Below, one piece after another: positions 1 through 11,101 of a stretch of 64,000 nt of DNA. Numbering within the stretch: the stretch's first letter is position 1; each line of letters starts with the position of its first letter. Location: NCBI GenBank assembly GCA_037127255.1, contig JBANSL010000002.1, forward strand, positions 44,502,392 through 44,566,391, given 5' to 3'. Origin of the DNA: Persicaria tinctoria (Eukaryota > Streptophyta > Magnoliopsida > Caryophyllales > Polygonaceae). A program made the position numbers and the translations under genes. The notes below the pieces were generated by a model. The model had not been told where the DNA came from, made no database searches, and was given only the letters and a program-made list of their open reading frames with translations.

Positions 1-2660
1 GAGGACGCCTCCAATCCCAACTCCGCTAGCATCACATTCAACCTCGAAAGGCCGAGTGAAATCAGGCAGAGCCAGTAATGGCGCATGAGTGAGCTTCTCC
101 TTGAGCGTGCAAAATGCCCCCTCCTGAGCTGGACCCCACTTGAACTCACACCGCTTCCTTATGAGCTCTGTGAGAGGGGCTGCGATGGAGCTGAAGTCGC
201 GCACAAAACTCCGATAGAAGCTCGCTAGGCCTTGGAAACTCCTCACATGGCCGATATTGGTAGGTGTCGGCCAGTCCTGGATTGCCTTGATCTTGGCATC
301 ATCGACTCGCAATCCGCTTGAACTCACTACAAAGCCCAGAAAAGACACTTGATCATTACAAAGCTCACATTTCTTAAGATTGGCATACAAGTGTTCTAAT
401 CTAAGAGTAGAAAGTACTTCCCTCAAATGTGCTTCATGTTCCTTAGGTGATTTACTATAGATAAGAATGTCATCAAAATAAACAACAACAAATTTACCTA
501 TGAAATTCCTAAGCACATGATTCATTAGTCTCATGAAAGTACTAGGTGCGTTAGTCAAGCCAAAAGGCATAACCAACCATTCATAGAGTCCAAATTTAGT
601 TTTGAAGGCTGTTTTCCATTCATCGCCTTTCTTCATCCTAATCTGATGGCAACCGCTTTTTAAATCAATTTTAGAGAAGATAGAAGAACCATGCAACTCA
701 TCTAACATGTCATCTAAGCGGGGTATAGGATGGTGATATTTTACAGTTATGTTGTTAATGGTCCTACAATCTACACACATTCGCCATGAACCATCTTTCT
801 TAGGGACTAACAACACAGGCACATCACTAGGACTCATACTTTCCCTAATGTATCCCTTGTCCAACAAATCCTGGACTTGGGATTGAACCTCTTGGCTTTC
901 AGTGGGATTCATTCTGTAAGCAGGCCGATTAGGCAATGCAACCCCTGGAATGAGATCGATTTGATGCTCAATTCCTCTGACAGGGGGTAGACCTGCTGGT
1001 ATGTCCTCGGGGAAAACATCCTTATATTCTTCAAGAAGAGTTAGGATGCGAGGAGGGAGGGTAGCTCGAAGCTCCTCACTCAACATACTCAACCCTTTGC
1101 ATAGGAGCATGAGGGTTGTTTCCCCATCCGCAAACTCGTCTAAAAATGTACTCTTGGAAGCCAAAAATACACCCTTAGGCCGAGTAGGGGTAGACACATG
1201 GCTCGACTGAGCCTCCTTATCTAACTCACCTTTACTTACCTTCCGCTTCTCAATCTCATCAGCCACCTGGGTTGGCGTCATAGGCTTGAGAACTATATTT
1301 TTGCCCTGAAAAGTAAAGGAATACCTGTTAGTAAAGCCATCATGCAAGACCTTACGATCAAACTGCCAAGGACGACCTAATAAGATATGACAGGCTTGCA
1401 TAGGTACTATATCGCATAACACATCATCTTCATAATGTCCTAATTTGATATGCACTTTGACTTGCCTATTCACTTTCAAATTACCACAGTCGTTCATCCA
1501 ATGCAATCTATAAGGCCTAGGATGCTGAATAGTAGGAAGGTGTAATTTTTCAATCATCTCTTGACTAGCTAAGTTACAACAACTTCCCCCATCAATGATC
1601 ACATTAACCACTTTACCCTTAACTAAGCATCTAGTATGAAAAAGATTCTCACGTTGATTGTCATCACATGGTGCAGGAACAACACTTAAGACTCTCCTAA
1701 CAATCAGTGATTCTCCATGTTCATAATCAATGCCATCATCATCCTCATCATAGGTAAGCAGATTAAGGTTTTGATCATTATCATTAGCATGCTCTTCATT
1801 TTCATCACAAGAATTGTCAGACACATATTCACCTAAGTGATTAATCATGAGAGTTTTCTTATTGGGACAATCCTTCATAGTATGACCTCTACCCTGACAT
1901 TTAAAGCACACAATGTCCCTAGATCTAGTACTAGAGGGGTTAGGATTACTCCCTTTGGGACCAGTAGATGTCCCAGACGACTCTCGTCCTGTCCAAGGCG
2001 CCTTACCCTTGTCAGCAGCTGTAGGGTTGGTTCGGCCATCTCCTCTCCCAGGGGCTTGGTTTGGCCGAGAGGTGTAACCGCCGTCAGACCGCCCTTGGGG
2101 CTGTTGTGGCCGGTTTTGGCGCCAAGGTTGGGGCTGGCCGCTCGTCCATCTTCCGCCTTGGTTCCTGTATCTAGCTCCACGTTCAACTTTAATAGCCAAA
2201 TGCAATAATTCAGTAGGAGTAGAGTAAGGAAAGCAATCAATGTCCTGAGCTAAGGCGGGATGCAAAATGCGAAGAAACCTAGCATTAGTATCCTCATGAT
2301 GTTCAACAACATTTGCTCGTGCCATGGTTTCTTGCATAATATTAAAGGTTTCCTCAACAGATTTATTACCTTGCTTAAGGTTCTCTAGGCGTTGCCTAAG
2401 CTCTCTAGCATGGTGTTGAGGGACAAACCTATTTCTCATTAAAGCTTTCAATTGGTTCCAAGACGTGATAGGCGCATCAAGGGCTCTTCTTCTTTCCTTA
2501 ATCAAATTATCCCACCAAATAAGAGCAAATCCTTGAAAGTCTAAAGAAGCCAATTGAACTTTCTTAGGTTCAGAAAAATTGTGACAGTTCCAGATTTGTT
2601 CCATTTTAGTTTCCCAGTCTATATATGCATCTGGATCTGTCTTGCCATCAAAGGAAGGAA
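1..2660 (-). CDS. Ty3/gypsy gag-pol polyprotein, C-terminal side, partial
   Basis: This is the body of a retrotransposon polyprotein read on the minus strand and open to the window edge. In order it has a retrotrans-gag region, a CCHC zinc knuckle (CFKCQGRGHTMKDC, 1867-1908), a retropepsin-like segment with IIDGGS near 1580-1600, and a reverse transcriptase with FSKIDLKSG near 670 and the catalytic YFDD box at 469-480. The start of RNase H (FEVECDASG) follows at about 20-50. Zinc knuckle and YFDD lie in the same frame with no stop seen between them. Integrase would lie left of the window. The role is reverse transcription of the element's own RNA in virus-like particles. The protease has DGGS instead of the usual D-S/T-G, as in some plant gypsy elements. 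The reading frame is displaced by one base from the gag start (next entry). Confidence 0.93.
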
Positions 2661-3202
2661 TTTTTTACCTTAACCTTACCTATGCCGTCCTGATCAGGAT
2701 CTCTATGCTCACGGTATTGGTAACGCCCTCCTCTGTCGTTCCGCCTCGGGCGTTGATCCCAATAATCCTCCTCTTGGAAGTCATCGTCACGCTCCGAGTA
2801 GTAGAACTCCTCCTGGAAGCCACGACCTCTTCCTCTTCCCCGTCCTTGCCCTTGCGCATTAACAAATCCGTTATTTCTACCATTTCTCTCCCTTCGTGGA
2901 GAGTTGTTCTCTTCAAATATAGGATTATGCAAATGAAAGTTAGGGTTAGGATTAGGATTAGGATTTCGGACTTCCCTTTCATCATTAGGCGTCTCGTCAC
3001 GCCCATGATTACCTTGACCACCAAGGTTATTAGAACCCGTTGGTCTCGCCTCCAAGGCCGTCAACCTATCCATTATCGCCGTCAAGGTGGTGGCAAAAGT
3101 GTCCATTCTAGCGTTGACCACCGCGGCGGATATAGTTGCGTCGGAATCGTTGTCATTGTTGCCATTGTTGGCATTGTTCGGGTTGTTAACCTGCTGAGAC
3201 AT
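2648..3202 (-). CDS. Ty3/gypsy gag N-terminus, cut off by a 1-nt frameshift
   Basis: An ATG at 3202 (minus strand) opens a 184-residue frame starting MSQQVNNPNN. It is rich in Asn, Asp and Arg and contains repeated NP and RG pairs. The frame stops at 2648, just after the sequence KVKVKNSFL. Leaving out one A from the six-A run (six T on the plus strand, 2661-2666) gives KVKIPSFDGK, the usual gag continuation, and joins the pol frame. Nothing else in the next 2.6 kb is broken. The extra base is therefore either a single inactivating mutation or a homopolymer sequencing error. The Asn/Arg-rich N-terminal part precedes the conserved retrotrans-gag domain, as in other plant gypsy gags. Confidence 0.85.
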   Translation of the reverse strand: MSQQVNNPNNANNGNNDNDSDATISAAVVNARMDTFATTLTAIMDRLTALEARPTGSNNLGGQGNHGRDETPNDEREVRNPNPNPNPNFHLHNPIFEENNSPRRERNGRNNGFVNAQGQGRGRGRGRGFQEEFYYSERDDDFQEEDYWDQRPRRNDRGGRYQYREHRDPDQDGIGKVKVKNSFL

Positions 3203-4234
<1,032 letters not shown>

Positions 4235-4246
4235 GCTCTGATGCCA
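4235..4246 (-). promoter_or_regulatory. Primer-binding site, initiator tRNA-Met type
   Basis: On the minus strand the sequence is TGGCATCAGAGC, one base different from the plant tRNA-iMet PBS TGGTATCAGAGC. It lies 3 bp inside the putative LTR end, the expected position for priming minus-strand cDNA. Confidence 0.75.
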
Positions 4247-4249
4247 ATT

Positions 4250-4884
4250 TGATACGGGGTTAGCCGTAGGATGGCCCGATCTTCGACAATCAAGACTCAA
4301 AGACAAGAACGGAAGCAAACGACTCAAGAACAACAAACAACGACTCAAAACGCTGCATTAGAAACTCGACAAAAGTAATGAAATAAAGACCGATAGATGG
4401 GTGATTCGAACTAAAATAGAACGAGGCAAAGACCCCAGGCCTCCTAAGAGGGTAGGAACCAAATACCAACGACTATAAAACCCGCCTCTACAACCTTACA
4501 CAACCAAGCGGACAAGTTGTAGGCACAAGGAGGGGACTTGTGATTACCTGGATCACCAAGCTCTCGCGAGGTTGACGAACTCAAAGCAAACCAAGCAGGA
4601 TCTATAACCAATTTGCAATCGATGAGCAACACTACGAATCGATTGACTTTCTCACAGATGTGTTTCACACAAGAACTGTAAATTTCAATAATGGAAGACG
4701 TGAATGTTCTACAAGGGTCGGCCGATCTAATATAACCTAATAAGCAACTTGGCCGAAGCTTTAACAAAGTAATAATAAAAATATTACGTAGAGAATTAAT
4801 AAAATAATAATAAAATTACTAGCTTAGAGAATTACTAAAATAACTCTAATATAACATAGTTAATTAAGTATTCTAATGTAACAG
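4250..4884 (-). repeat. Probable 5' LTR of the minus-strand gypsy element
   Basis: On the minus strand this runs from TGTTACATTAG to CCCCGTATCA, giving TG...CA ends and about 635 bp, and it abuts the PBS. The PBS-side end is well supported. The outer end is chosen only by the TG dinucleotide because no second LTR is available for alignment. A pol C-terminal remnant on its outer side suggests this LTR may be shared by two tandem copies. Confidence 0.5.
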
Positions 4885-4950
4885 CTTAAGGAAATCCAAA
4901 GTCAGCGGCAAAGAAGGCCTTCGGCGAACAGCAACCAACAGGGGCCTCAT

Positions 4951-5026
4951 GCACGCCCGCGCAGACCCAGTGCACGCCCGCGCAGCCAGGTGCACGCCCG
5001 CGCAGTTCCGCACACGCCCGCGCACG
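4951..5026. repeat. Short tandem repeat, GCACGCCCGCGCA x4
   Basis: Four GC-rich units spaced 20-21 bp (starting near 4951, 4972, 4992 and 5012) stand out in AT-rich surroundings. They lie between the pol tail remnant and the LTR, in what would be the 3' untranslated part of a minus-strand gypsy element. Confidence 0.8.
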
Positions 5027-5037
5027 ATGCTGCTGGC

Positions 5038-5394
5038 CTAAGTGCTTTGCTGCTGGCTTCCGGCGTCGGCAATCGAGGTTCCAATGCACATGTACGCCTT
5101 CATCGGTGGCTCCGGGAGTTGGACCGCACTCGAGAACAAGGAGTGACTCACAAAGAGAAATGAGTCGCGTTGGAGCTTCTTAGCTCGAGCTCTAGTCATC
5201 GGTCCGTCTCCGAGTATGATCGGCGCATCCGGAGGTGTAGATGACGGTGTAGAAGATGGTCCCGCATCAATATTTGTGCGACATGTCTTAAGTGGGGAGG
5301 TGCCCCAATATTCTAAGAAAGTGTGTGTGTGTGGCGTGTGAGAAACAATTAAACCAACTAAAGTACGCAAGTGCAGAGTGTGTGAGAAGATCAA
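5038..5394 (-). pseudogene. Ty3/gypsy pol C-terminal remnant
   Basis: The minus-strand frame contains GPMTRARAKKLQ, a motif typical of the extreme C-terminal tail of plant Ty3/gypsy polyproteins. It is preceded by a Ser/Thr/Pro-rich spacer. No integrase or RT remains upstream. Because it lies on the outer side of the 4250-4884 LTR and has the same orientation, it most simply belongs to a second copy joined in tandem through that LTR. Confidence 0.6.
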
Positions 5395-6036
5395 AAGACT
5401 AAAACCATAATTAGTAGTTGTGTGTATTCCGAGTCATGACATAGAGTATATCTTGCATATAGCTCTATTCTCGAGCAACCGAACTCTCAATGAGAAATTT
5501 TAATAAACGAATGATAAATTAAGAAAGATACTCGCACGTACAACACGTTGAATCTACGAATAACATGGTTCGAGGACAAAGAGGAAAGCTCACCGAAGGA
5601 CCGGAAGACGCGAAGGACTAGAAGACGAAATCTACCACTCCTTGTATACGAGCCGGACATACTAGCTTGCCACAATGGTTGCCATCGACGCCCCCCGGGC
5701 CATTTGGTAACCTGGAAAAGGAAGCCAGATGGGGCAGAGACGAAAGCCAAAGGTAGACTAGATAGCCATGGTTGATGCAAGGCAGTAGTGGTCTAACCGC
5801 GATCAAATCATGCTAACCTAATGCAAAATAATTAAAATTTAAAAATCTTACCATTGAGGAGTTCGAAAGGCAATGAGTTGATCATGTATGCAACTCATTG
5901 CTTCACGTCGTTCAGAGAGTAGTCAGAACTAAGTCAGGTATCTCCTTCCGCTTTTGAAAACTCCTTCGTATACCCTCTCACCCCTATTCCAGCTCCGTTC
6001 GTTCTTTTCTTTAAGTTTCGGGACGAAACTTATTTT
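5395..6036. other. Unassigned stretch between two gypsy remnants
   Basis: No coding frame, RNA gene or terminal repeat is recognisable. The last 100 bp before 6037 may be the pol tail of the plus-strand chromovirus whose polypurine tract follows, but no domain can be named. Confidence 0.3.
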
Positions 6037-6048
6037 AAGTGGGGAGGA
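6037..6048 (+). promoter_or_regulatory. Polypurine tract of a plus-strand Ty3/gypsy element
   Basis: AAGTGGGGAGGA stands directly before TGAAATACCCC, the classic plus-strand priming site followed by the start of a chromovirus (Tekay/Del-type) 3' LTR. Confidence 0.75.
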
Positions 6049-6444
6049 ATGAAATACCCCAAAGTATTTTTGGGGATTTCGTTTTAAGAAAATATATATT
6101 TATATAAAAGTTCTTTTATTTTGAACTTAATAATGATTTTTGAAAGTTAAATGTATATAAAGTTCGTAACTATTTTGACCCGTTTCATTTTTTTATTCGT
6201 TTAAGTGAAATTTAATAAGTAAGTTATTTATTTTAAGTCATATTATTTTAAAACAAGTTTGCATATTTTTATTCAAATAAAGAGGGATTTATCGTTATAA
6301 CTTATTTTAATTTCCGTAAAATATATATATGTAATATAAGGTAATAGTAAACCATTGTTGCATAAAATAAAATGTATTTAAATTAAATATTTTATTATTG
6401 TATTATTTAAGTTGTGTAGAATTTTAATAAATAAGATTTTCGGA

Positions 6445-6564
<120 letters not shown>

Positions 6565-8411
6565 AAGGTTCAAATGAAAATGGGGCTTAAAATGAAAATT
6601 TAGCTTAAAGTGAAAATGGGTCATTTTCATGGGTTGGGGCGCGGATCCTGTGTATTAATGGGCCGACCCGATTTAAGTATCTTTTTTCTAATAGACGTAT
6701 CCTTCACTCTGCTCCCGTTCAATCCTTCTTCATCTTCTTCATCCTTCTTCATGCTCGACGATTGAACGATGTCTGAAGGCGGCGGCGCGCTGGTGGGGAT
6801 GAGACGAGGGCGGTGATTCCAGGCCAAATTTCAACGCATTCAGTCCTCTAGGCTTCACGTTTGACTCCGCTAGAAGGAGATTCTTCAGCGAATCAGAGGC
6901 TCGGATCAGCAACTTCGATGGATGAGGATGAATTTCAGCGCCTCTTCTCTATCTCATCGTTCGATCCCACAATTTCCATGTAATCTCTCTTTCTCTCCCC
7001 AATTTAAGATCTGTTTTGCAACATTTCTTAATTTCCGGCTTGAAACCCTAGAAATCAAAAGAAGTTACTATTGGAGTGTTGTCTGGAAGAAGAATTGATT
7101 CTGTTCTCTGGTTTCTCGGATTTTTTGTTGTTGTGATTTTTTGTTTCTGAGGGGAAATGGTGATCTTGTCGTTTGAAAGATTCTAGGGTTTGAACCAATT
7201 AGTTCTTATCAGTAATTGTGACAATTAGTGCTAAAATGCATCTCTTACAATTGCTGATATGTCTTAGTTTATCCTGACTTGAACTATTGAACTTGGTGAA
7301 ATTATTTGCTACTTTAGTCTAAAGATATGATTTTGCTTCACAAACTTGGCCGAAATTGCGAAGTTTCTGGGCATCACAACAATACTGAGGTCATCCAGGT
7401 CAGTTAATTGCAGCTGTTTAAACCTGTATTGTTGCTTGCTTGCTTGATTCTGATTGAAATCTTGCTTGATTGATGAGTCATTGATTTAATGCAACGATTT
7501 CAATTTATGTTCAACGCCCACCAACTATTTGTTGTTTTGCCTCTTCCAAATTTTTTAGCTTGTTTCTTGTGAAAGGCATTTCTTGATTGATGTAAATTAG
7601 CAGATGATATCATTATGATTTGTGGTAATGAATTTAAAATTCAAGAATCACGCACTTTAGATTTCCATTATTGAACTCCCTAAACTCAGCAATGTTTGTT
7701 GTCTCATGATCCTCTTTATCCAGCAGAGACTCTCCCTATCAATTGATAATACAAAATATATTGTATATGCATGCCTCTTTTTTTTGTAAAGTGCACATTG
7801 CTCACTAATGCACATTTAAAGTGCTTGATTTTTTCAGTAAAGTTCTCAATAATGCAAACATGCCCATGATCCTCCTTGTCCAGCATAGACTCTCCCTCTA
7901 ATTCAGATCAAGTCATCCATTATTGAGCTCTCAAAACTCATTAATGTTTGTTGGCTCATGGTTGCAAGCCTGCAATTCAGACAGCTCAAGGCAACTGGTG
8001 GAGATCGAGTTCAAGTGGTAATCCTAACAGCTTCTTTCAACATCTATCTCAAAATTCCTTGATAGGCTCATGGATAGGGCACTAGCTAGGCTTCTATTTA
8101 ATGTCTTTAATCAAGGTATGACTCTAAACAATTGAGCTTTCGAGTCGAATAAGATTTGTGATTGCAGTTTTTGTGTTATTGAATCGTGATTTGGATGTTT
8201 TTAGTTGATTGAAATTAATGCCACTGAATTTGGATCATCATACGTCGTACTTTCTAAAGTATCTGAGGTAAATTTGTGATATTAATTTGTTCAACCTATG
8301 TCTTTTTTAATCATTCATGATTGTCTTACAATTGAACAAAAATTGATGGCTGCTACTTTTATCATTCTTTTAATGCACTTTTTTTTAAATAGTTGGTAGG
8401 TTTTAACATTA

Positions 8412-8490
8412 AGATCCATAAGCTCAAATAGGAAAGAGCACCCAAGCAATTGTTGTTCGGGAGGTTGGTGGTTCGACTCCGCCTGGATCT
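8412..8490 (+). ncRNA. tRNA-like sequence with 7-bp acceptor-like stem
   Basis: The ends AGATCCA and TGGATCT pair over 7 bp. A D-arm GCTC/GAGC, a T arm with a 5-bp stem (GGTGG/CCGCC) around TTCGACT, and the B-box GGTTCGACTCC are present. The middle part does not form a normal 17-nt anticodon arm, so this is not a standard tRNA. Unlike the AGCCTAT family, no inverted partner was found. Confidence 0.55.
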
Positions 8491-9033
8491 ATGTTATTTG
8501 TTTTCATAGTTTTAATGTGCAATATTTAGTCATATTGTTATTTTGCACTTAGTGATCTTATTTTTGAACTTTCTTATCTTATTTACGCACTTTTTCGAAT
8601 GCATCTTTAGGTGGTGATTGTCTTTATGCTTGTCCTAGTTTGCTTGAGTTCACTGATAAGCCAAGAATTGCAGCCGATTTGTCTTTATGCTTGTCCTACT
8701 TTTTCCAGTTAGTAGTTGGCTTATGGGTTCCATCTTGATCTAGAGTAGGCAGAAGAGCATCTGATTTGTCGTCCAATAAAGCTCTGTTGTCCAAATCAGC
8801 TGCTTCATCCTTGTGAAAAAAGGAAGGCGCGGCCAATCTGTTTGATTACATATTTACATGAAAATCTAAGTTTGGTAATATAAGAGTACAAGATGATATC
8901 TTAAACATATTTACATGAAAAAAGAAAGACGCAGCTGCTTCAAGTAAGGTTTTATAATTTATTTCAATGATTTCTATATATCACAGGTTCATGAAGTTGT
9001 TGCATGTTTCACTATATAGGAAACTAGGTACAC

Positions 9034-9108
9034 CAAATGAATCTATCTGGCCTGGAGTAACGTTCCTCCCAAAGTTTCCAAAGGACACTCCATTCTACAC
9101 TGCTGAGG
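9034..9108 (+). pseudogene. Captured exon resembling a cyclin-dependent kinase
   Basis: Between an AG acceptor and a GTAAAT donor the sequence encodes KLGTPNESIWPGVTFLPKF, followed by PKDTPFYTAE. GTPNE-x-IWPG is the conserved C-lobe segment of CDKs, best matching CDKG/CDK11-like or CDKA-like kinases. Only this exon is recognisable, and no kinase N-lobe or catalytic loop is seen. It looks like a gene fragment picked up by element A, as in Pack-type elements. The kinase subclass is uncertain. Confidence 0.55.
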
Positions 9109-10034
9109 TAAATGTTCATTTTGGTCCTAGTTAGTATGCTTTATGTATTCTATATTACATTTCAAAATTATGTAATCTGACAATCAAATATTTGAAGCAA
9201 TTGAAATTGGGCTTTGTCGATTGGAAATTGAGATTGAGACATGGGTAAATTCATGCATTCTAGGTGTTTGATAAAATGCCTAGGAGAGAAATTGAGATTC
9301 TCATAGGTATCATTCAAACAATCGCTATGGAGGTTGAAAGAGCCTGTTAGTGTAAGCAACCGAACCGGACTGGATTCAATATACACACAAAATCCAGAAG
9401 AGATAAACAAGATACATAATATATATACTTTTTCTCTTCTAAAAATGGATGAGATGAGGGAACAGTAGAGAAATTCCCCTACATTGAACCCTCCAGCATT
9501 CCCATCTATTGCTAGAAAGAAAGAAAGATATACATCCAAAGGAAATTGCAAATTGGGCACGTCTGTCTAACCTGATCAGATCATTATGAAGGGCGATTGG
9601 TTAAACGGTACTGCAAACAACTTATCTTGTTCGCAAGGTGGTGTATGAACCTGTACATATGAACTGGATAGAGTCGAATTTATCTACATCTGTACCTGTG
9701 AGCAGTGTCTTAATCTCAATATGCACTTGGAAGATAAACACTATTTCACAAGGCCTATTTAAATTTACCATTTAAGAATGTGTACGCTTTTGCATGTGTT
9801 TTTAACTGACTTGCTCACACCTTCATATAGATAGCATCGACAAATAATAGGGCATCCCCTCAATCTTCATTGTCGTTGCTGAGGCGGATAATAGTTTCCG
9901 ACTTGAAATATGAGTTCAAATTGCACAATTGTTATCTAAAATTGCACTACTATATCTTATTTTTGCACTTCATATAGTTCAGATTGCACAGTTGTATTCT
10001 AAAATTGCATTACTATGCATGATGTGCCATCAAA

Positions 10035-10104
10035 AGCTTATTAGCTCAAAATGGGAGAGTAATGTGCTATGCACAAAGACGCGGGTTCAAATCCCGTATA
10101 GGCT
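10035..10104 (+). ncRNA. tRNA-like sequence, left member of inverted pair 1
   Basis: The ends AGCTTAT and ATAGGCT pair over 7 bp (one G-U). TAGCTC with GAGT gives a D-arm remnant, and GGGTTCAAATCCC gives a T arm with B-box. The anticodon arm is TGTGC-TAT-GCACA, far shorter than in a tRNA. Its partner is at 11033-11101 on the opposite strand. Confidence 0.75.
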
Positions 10105-10139
10105 ATTATGGGTGTCTTATTTTTATTTCCGTTTATGAA

Positions 10140-10856
10140 TAAAATTATAAAGTGCAAGAATAGAATGATAAAGTGCATAAATAAGATGTTAAAGTGCAAG
10201 AATAAAATGATGAAGTGCGCAATTATGATTATGAAGTGCATAAATAAAATGATAAAGTGCAAGAATTAAATGATGAATTGTTTGAATAATAATATGAGGT
10301 GCGTGAATAAAATGATAAAGTGCAAGAATTAAATGATGAATAAAATGATAAAGTGCATGAATAAGATTACGAAGTGCATAAAAAAATGCAAGAATAAGAT
10401 TATGAAGTGCACAATTAAAAGTATAAAGTGCATAAATAAAATTCTAAAGTGCAAGAATAAAAGTATAAAGTCCACAATTAAGATTATGAAGTGCATAAAA
10501 AAAAATAAAGTGCAAGAATTAAATGATGAAGTGCCTAAATAAGATGTTGATGTGCAAGAATAAAATGATGAAGTGCACAATTAAGATAATGAAGTGCATA
10601 AATAAAATAATATAGTGCAAAAATAAGATGATGAAGTGCACAATTAAAATGATCAAGTGTAAGAATAATAATATGAAGTGCATGAATAAGATTGTGAAGT
10701 GCATAATTAAGATTATAAAATGCATAAATAAAATGATGAAGTGCAAGAATAAAATGATAAAGTGCATGAATAAGATTTTGAAGTGCACAATTAAGATTAT
10801 AAAGTGCAAGAATAAAATGATGAAGTGCATGAATAATAATATGAAGTGCAACAACT
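10140..10856. repeat. AAGTGC-type degenerate tandem array inside pair 1
   Basis: About 30 diverged units of roughly 20-24 bp of the form AAGTGCAAGAATAAAATGAT, alternating with AAGTGCATAAATAAGATTAT. Frames through it give only HFIILFMHF-like peptides on one strand and KIMKCxNK on the other, a by-product of the repeat. The same repeat in opposite orientation fills pair 3 (57480-58085). Confidence 0.85.
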
Positions 10857-11032
10857 CTTTCAAAAAAAAACATACGAGCTGGTTTTTTTTTTTGAAGATG
10901 CACTAACTGAATTCATTTTTTTAAAATCCTTCTCAAGATTGTGGTTGTTTATTTCAAACAAATTTGCACTAATATATCTTATTACAAGACTTTTATTACA
11001 AAATTACGCAAACTATGAAAATTATACACTTT

Positions 11033-11101
11033 AGCCTATGCAGGAATCGAACCCACGTCTTTGCACATAAGCACATTGCTCTCCCATTGAGCTAATAGGC
11101 T
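11033..11101 (-). ncRNA. tRNA-like sequence, right member of inverted pair 1
   Basis: On the minus strand it starts AGCCTATTAGCTCAATGGGA and ends GATTCCTGCATAGGCT. It has a perfect 7-bp acceptor stem, a perfect D stem GCTC/GAGC and a T arm with two G-U pairs. The anticodon-arm region is degenerate. It points toward its partner at 10035. Confidence 0.75.

Noticed and set aside
9168..9560. A 130-residue minus-strand frame in element A
   Set aside because: No recognisable domain and it lies opposite intron-like sequence flanking the CDK-like exon.
10140..10856. CRISPR-like array of short repeats
   Set aside because: Units are 20-24 bp, diverged and directly abutting with no unique spacers, and the DNA is a plant nuclear sequence.
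10140..10906. Overlapping long frames on both strands (HFIILFMHFIILFLHF and KIMKCxNK types) and the 252-residue frame at 57426-58184
   Set aside because: They are translations of the AAGTGC/TTGCAC tandem array; no start context, domain or codon bias supports a protein.
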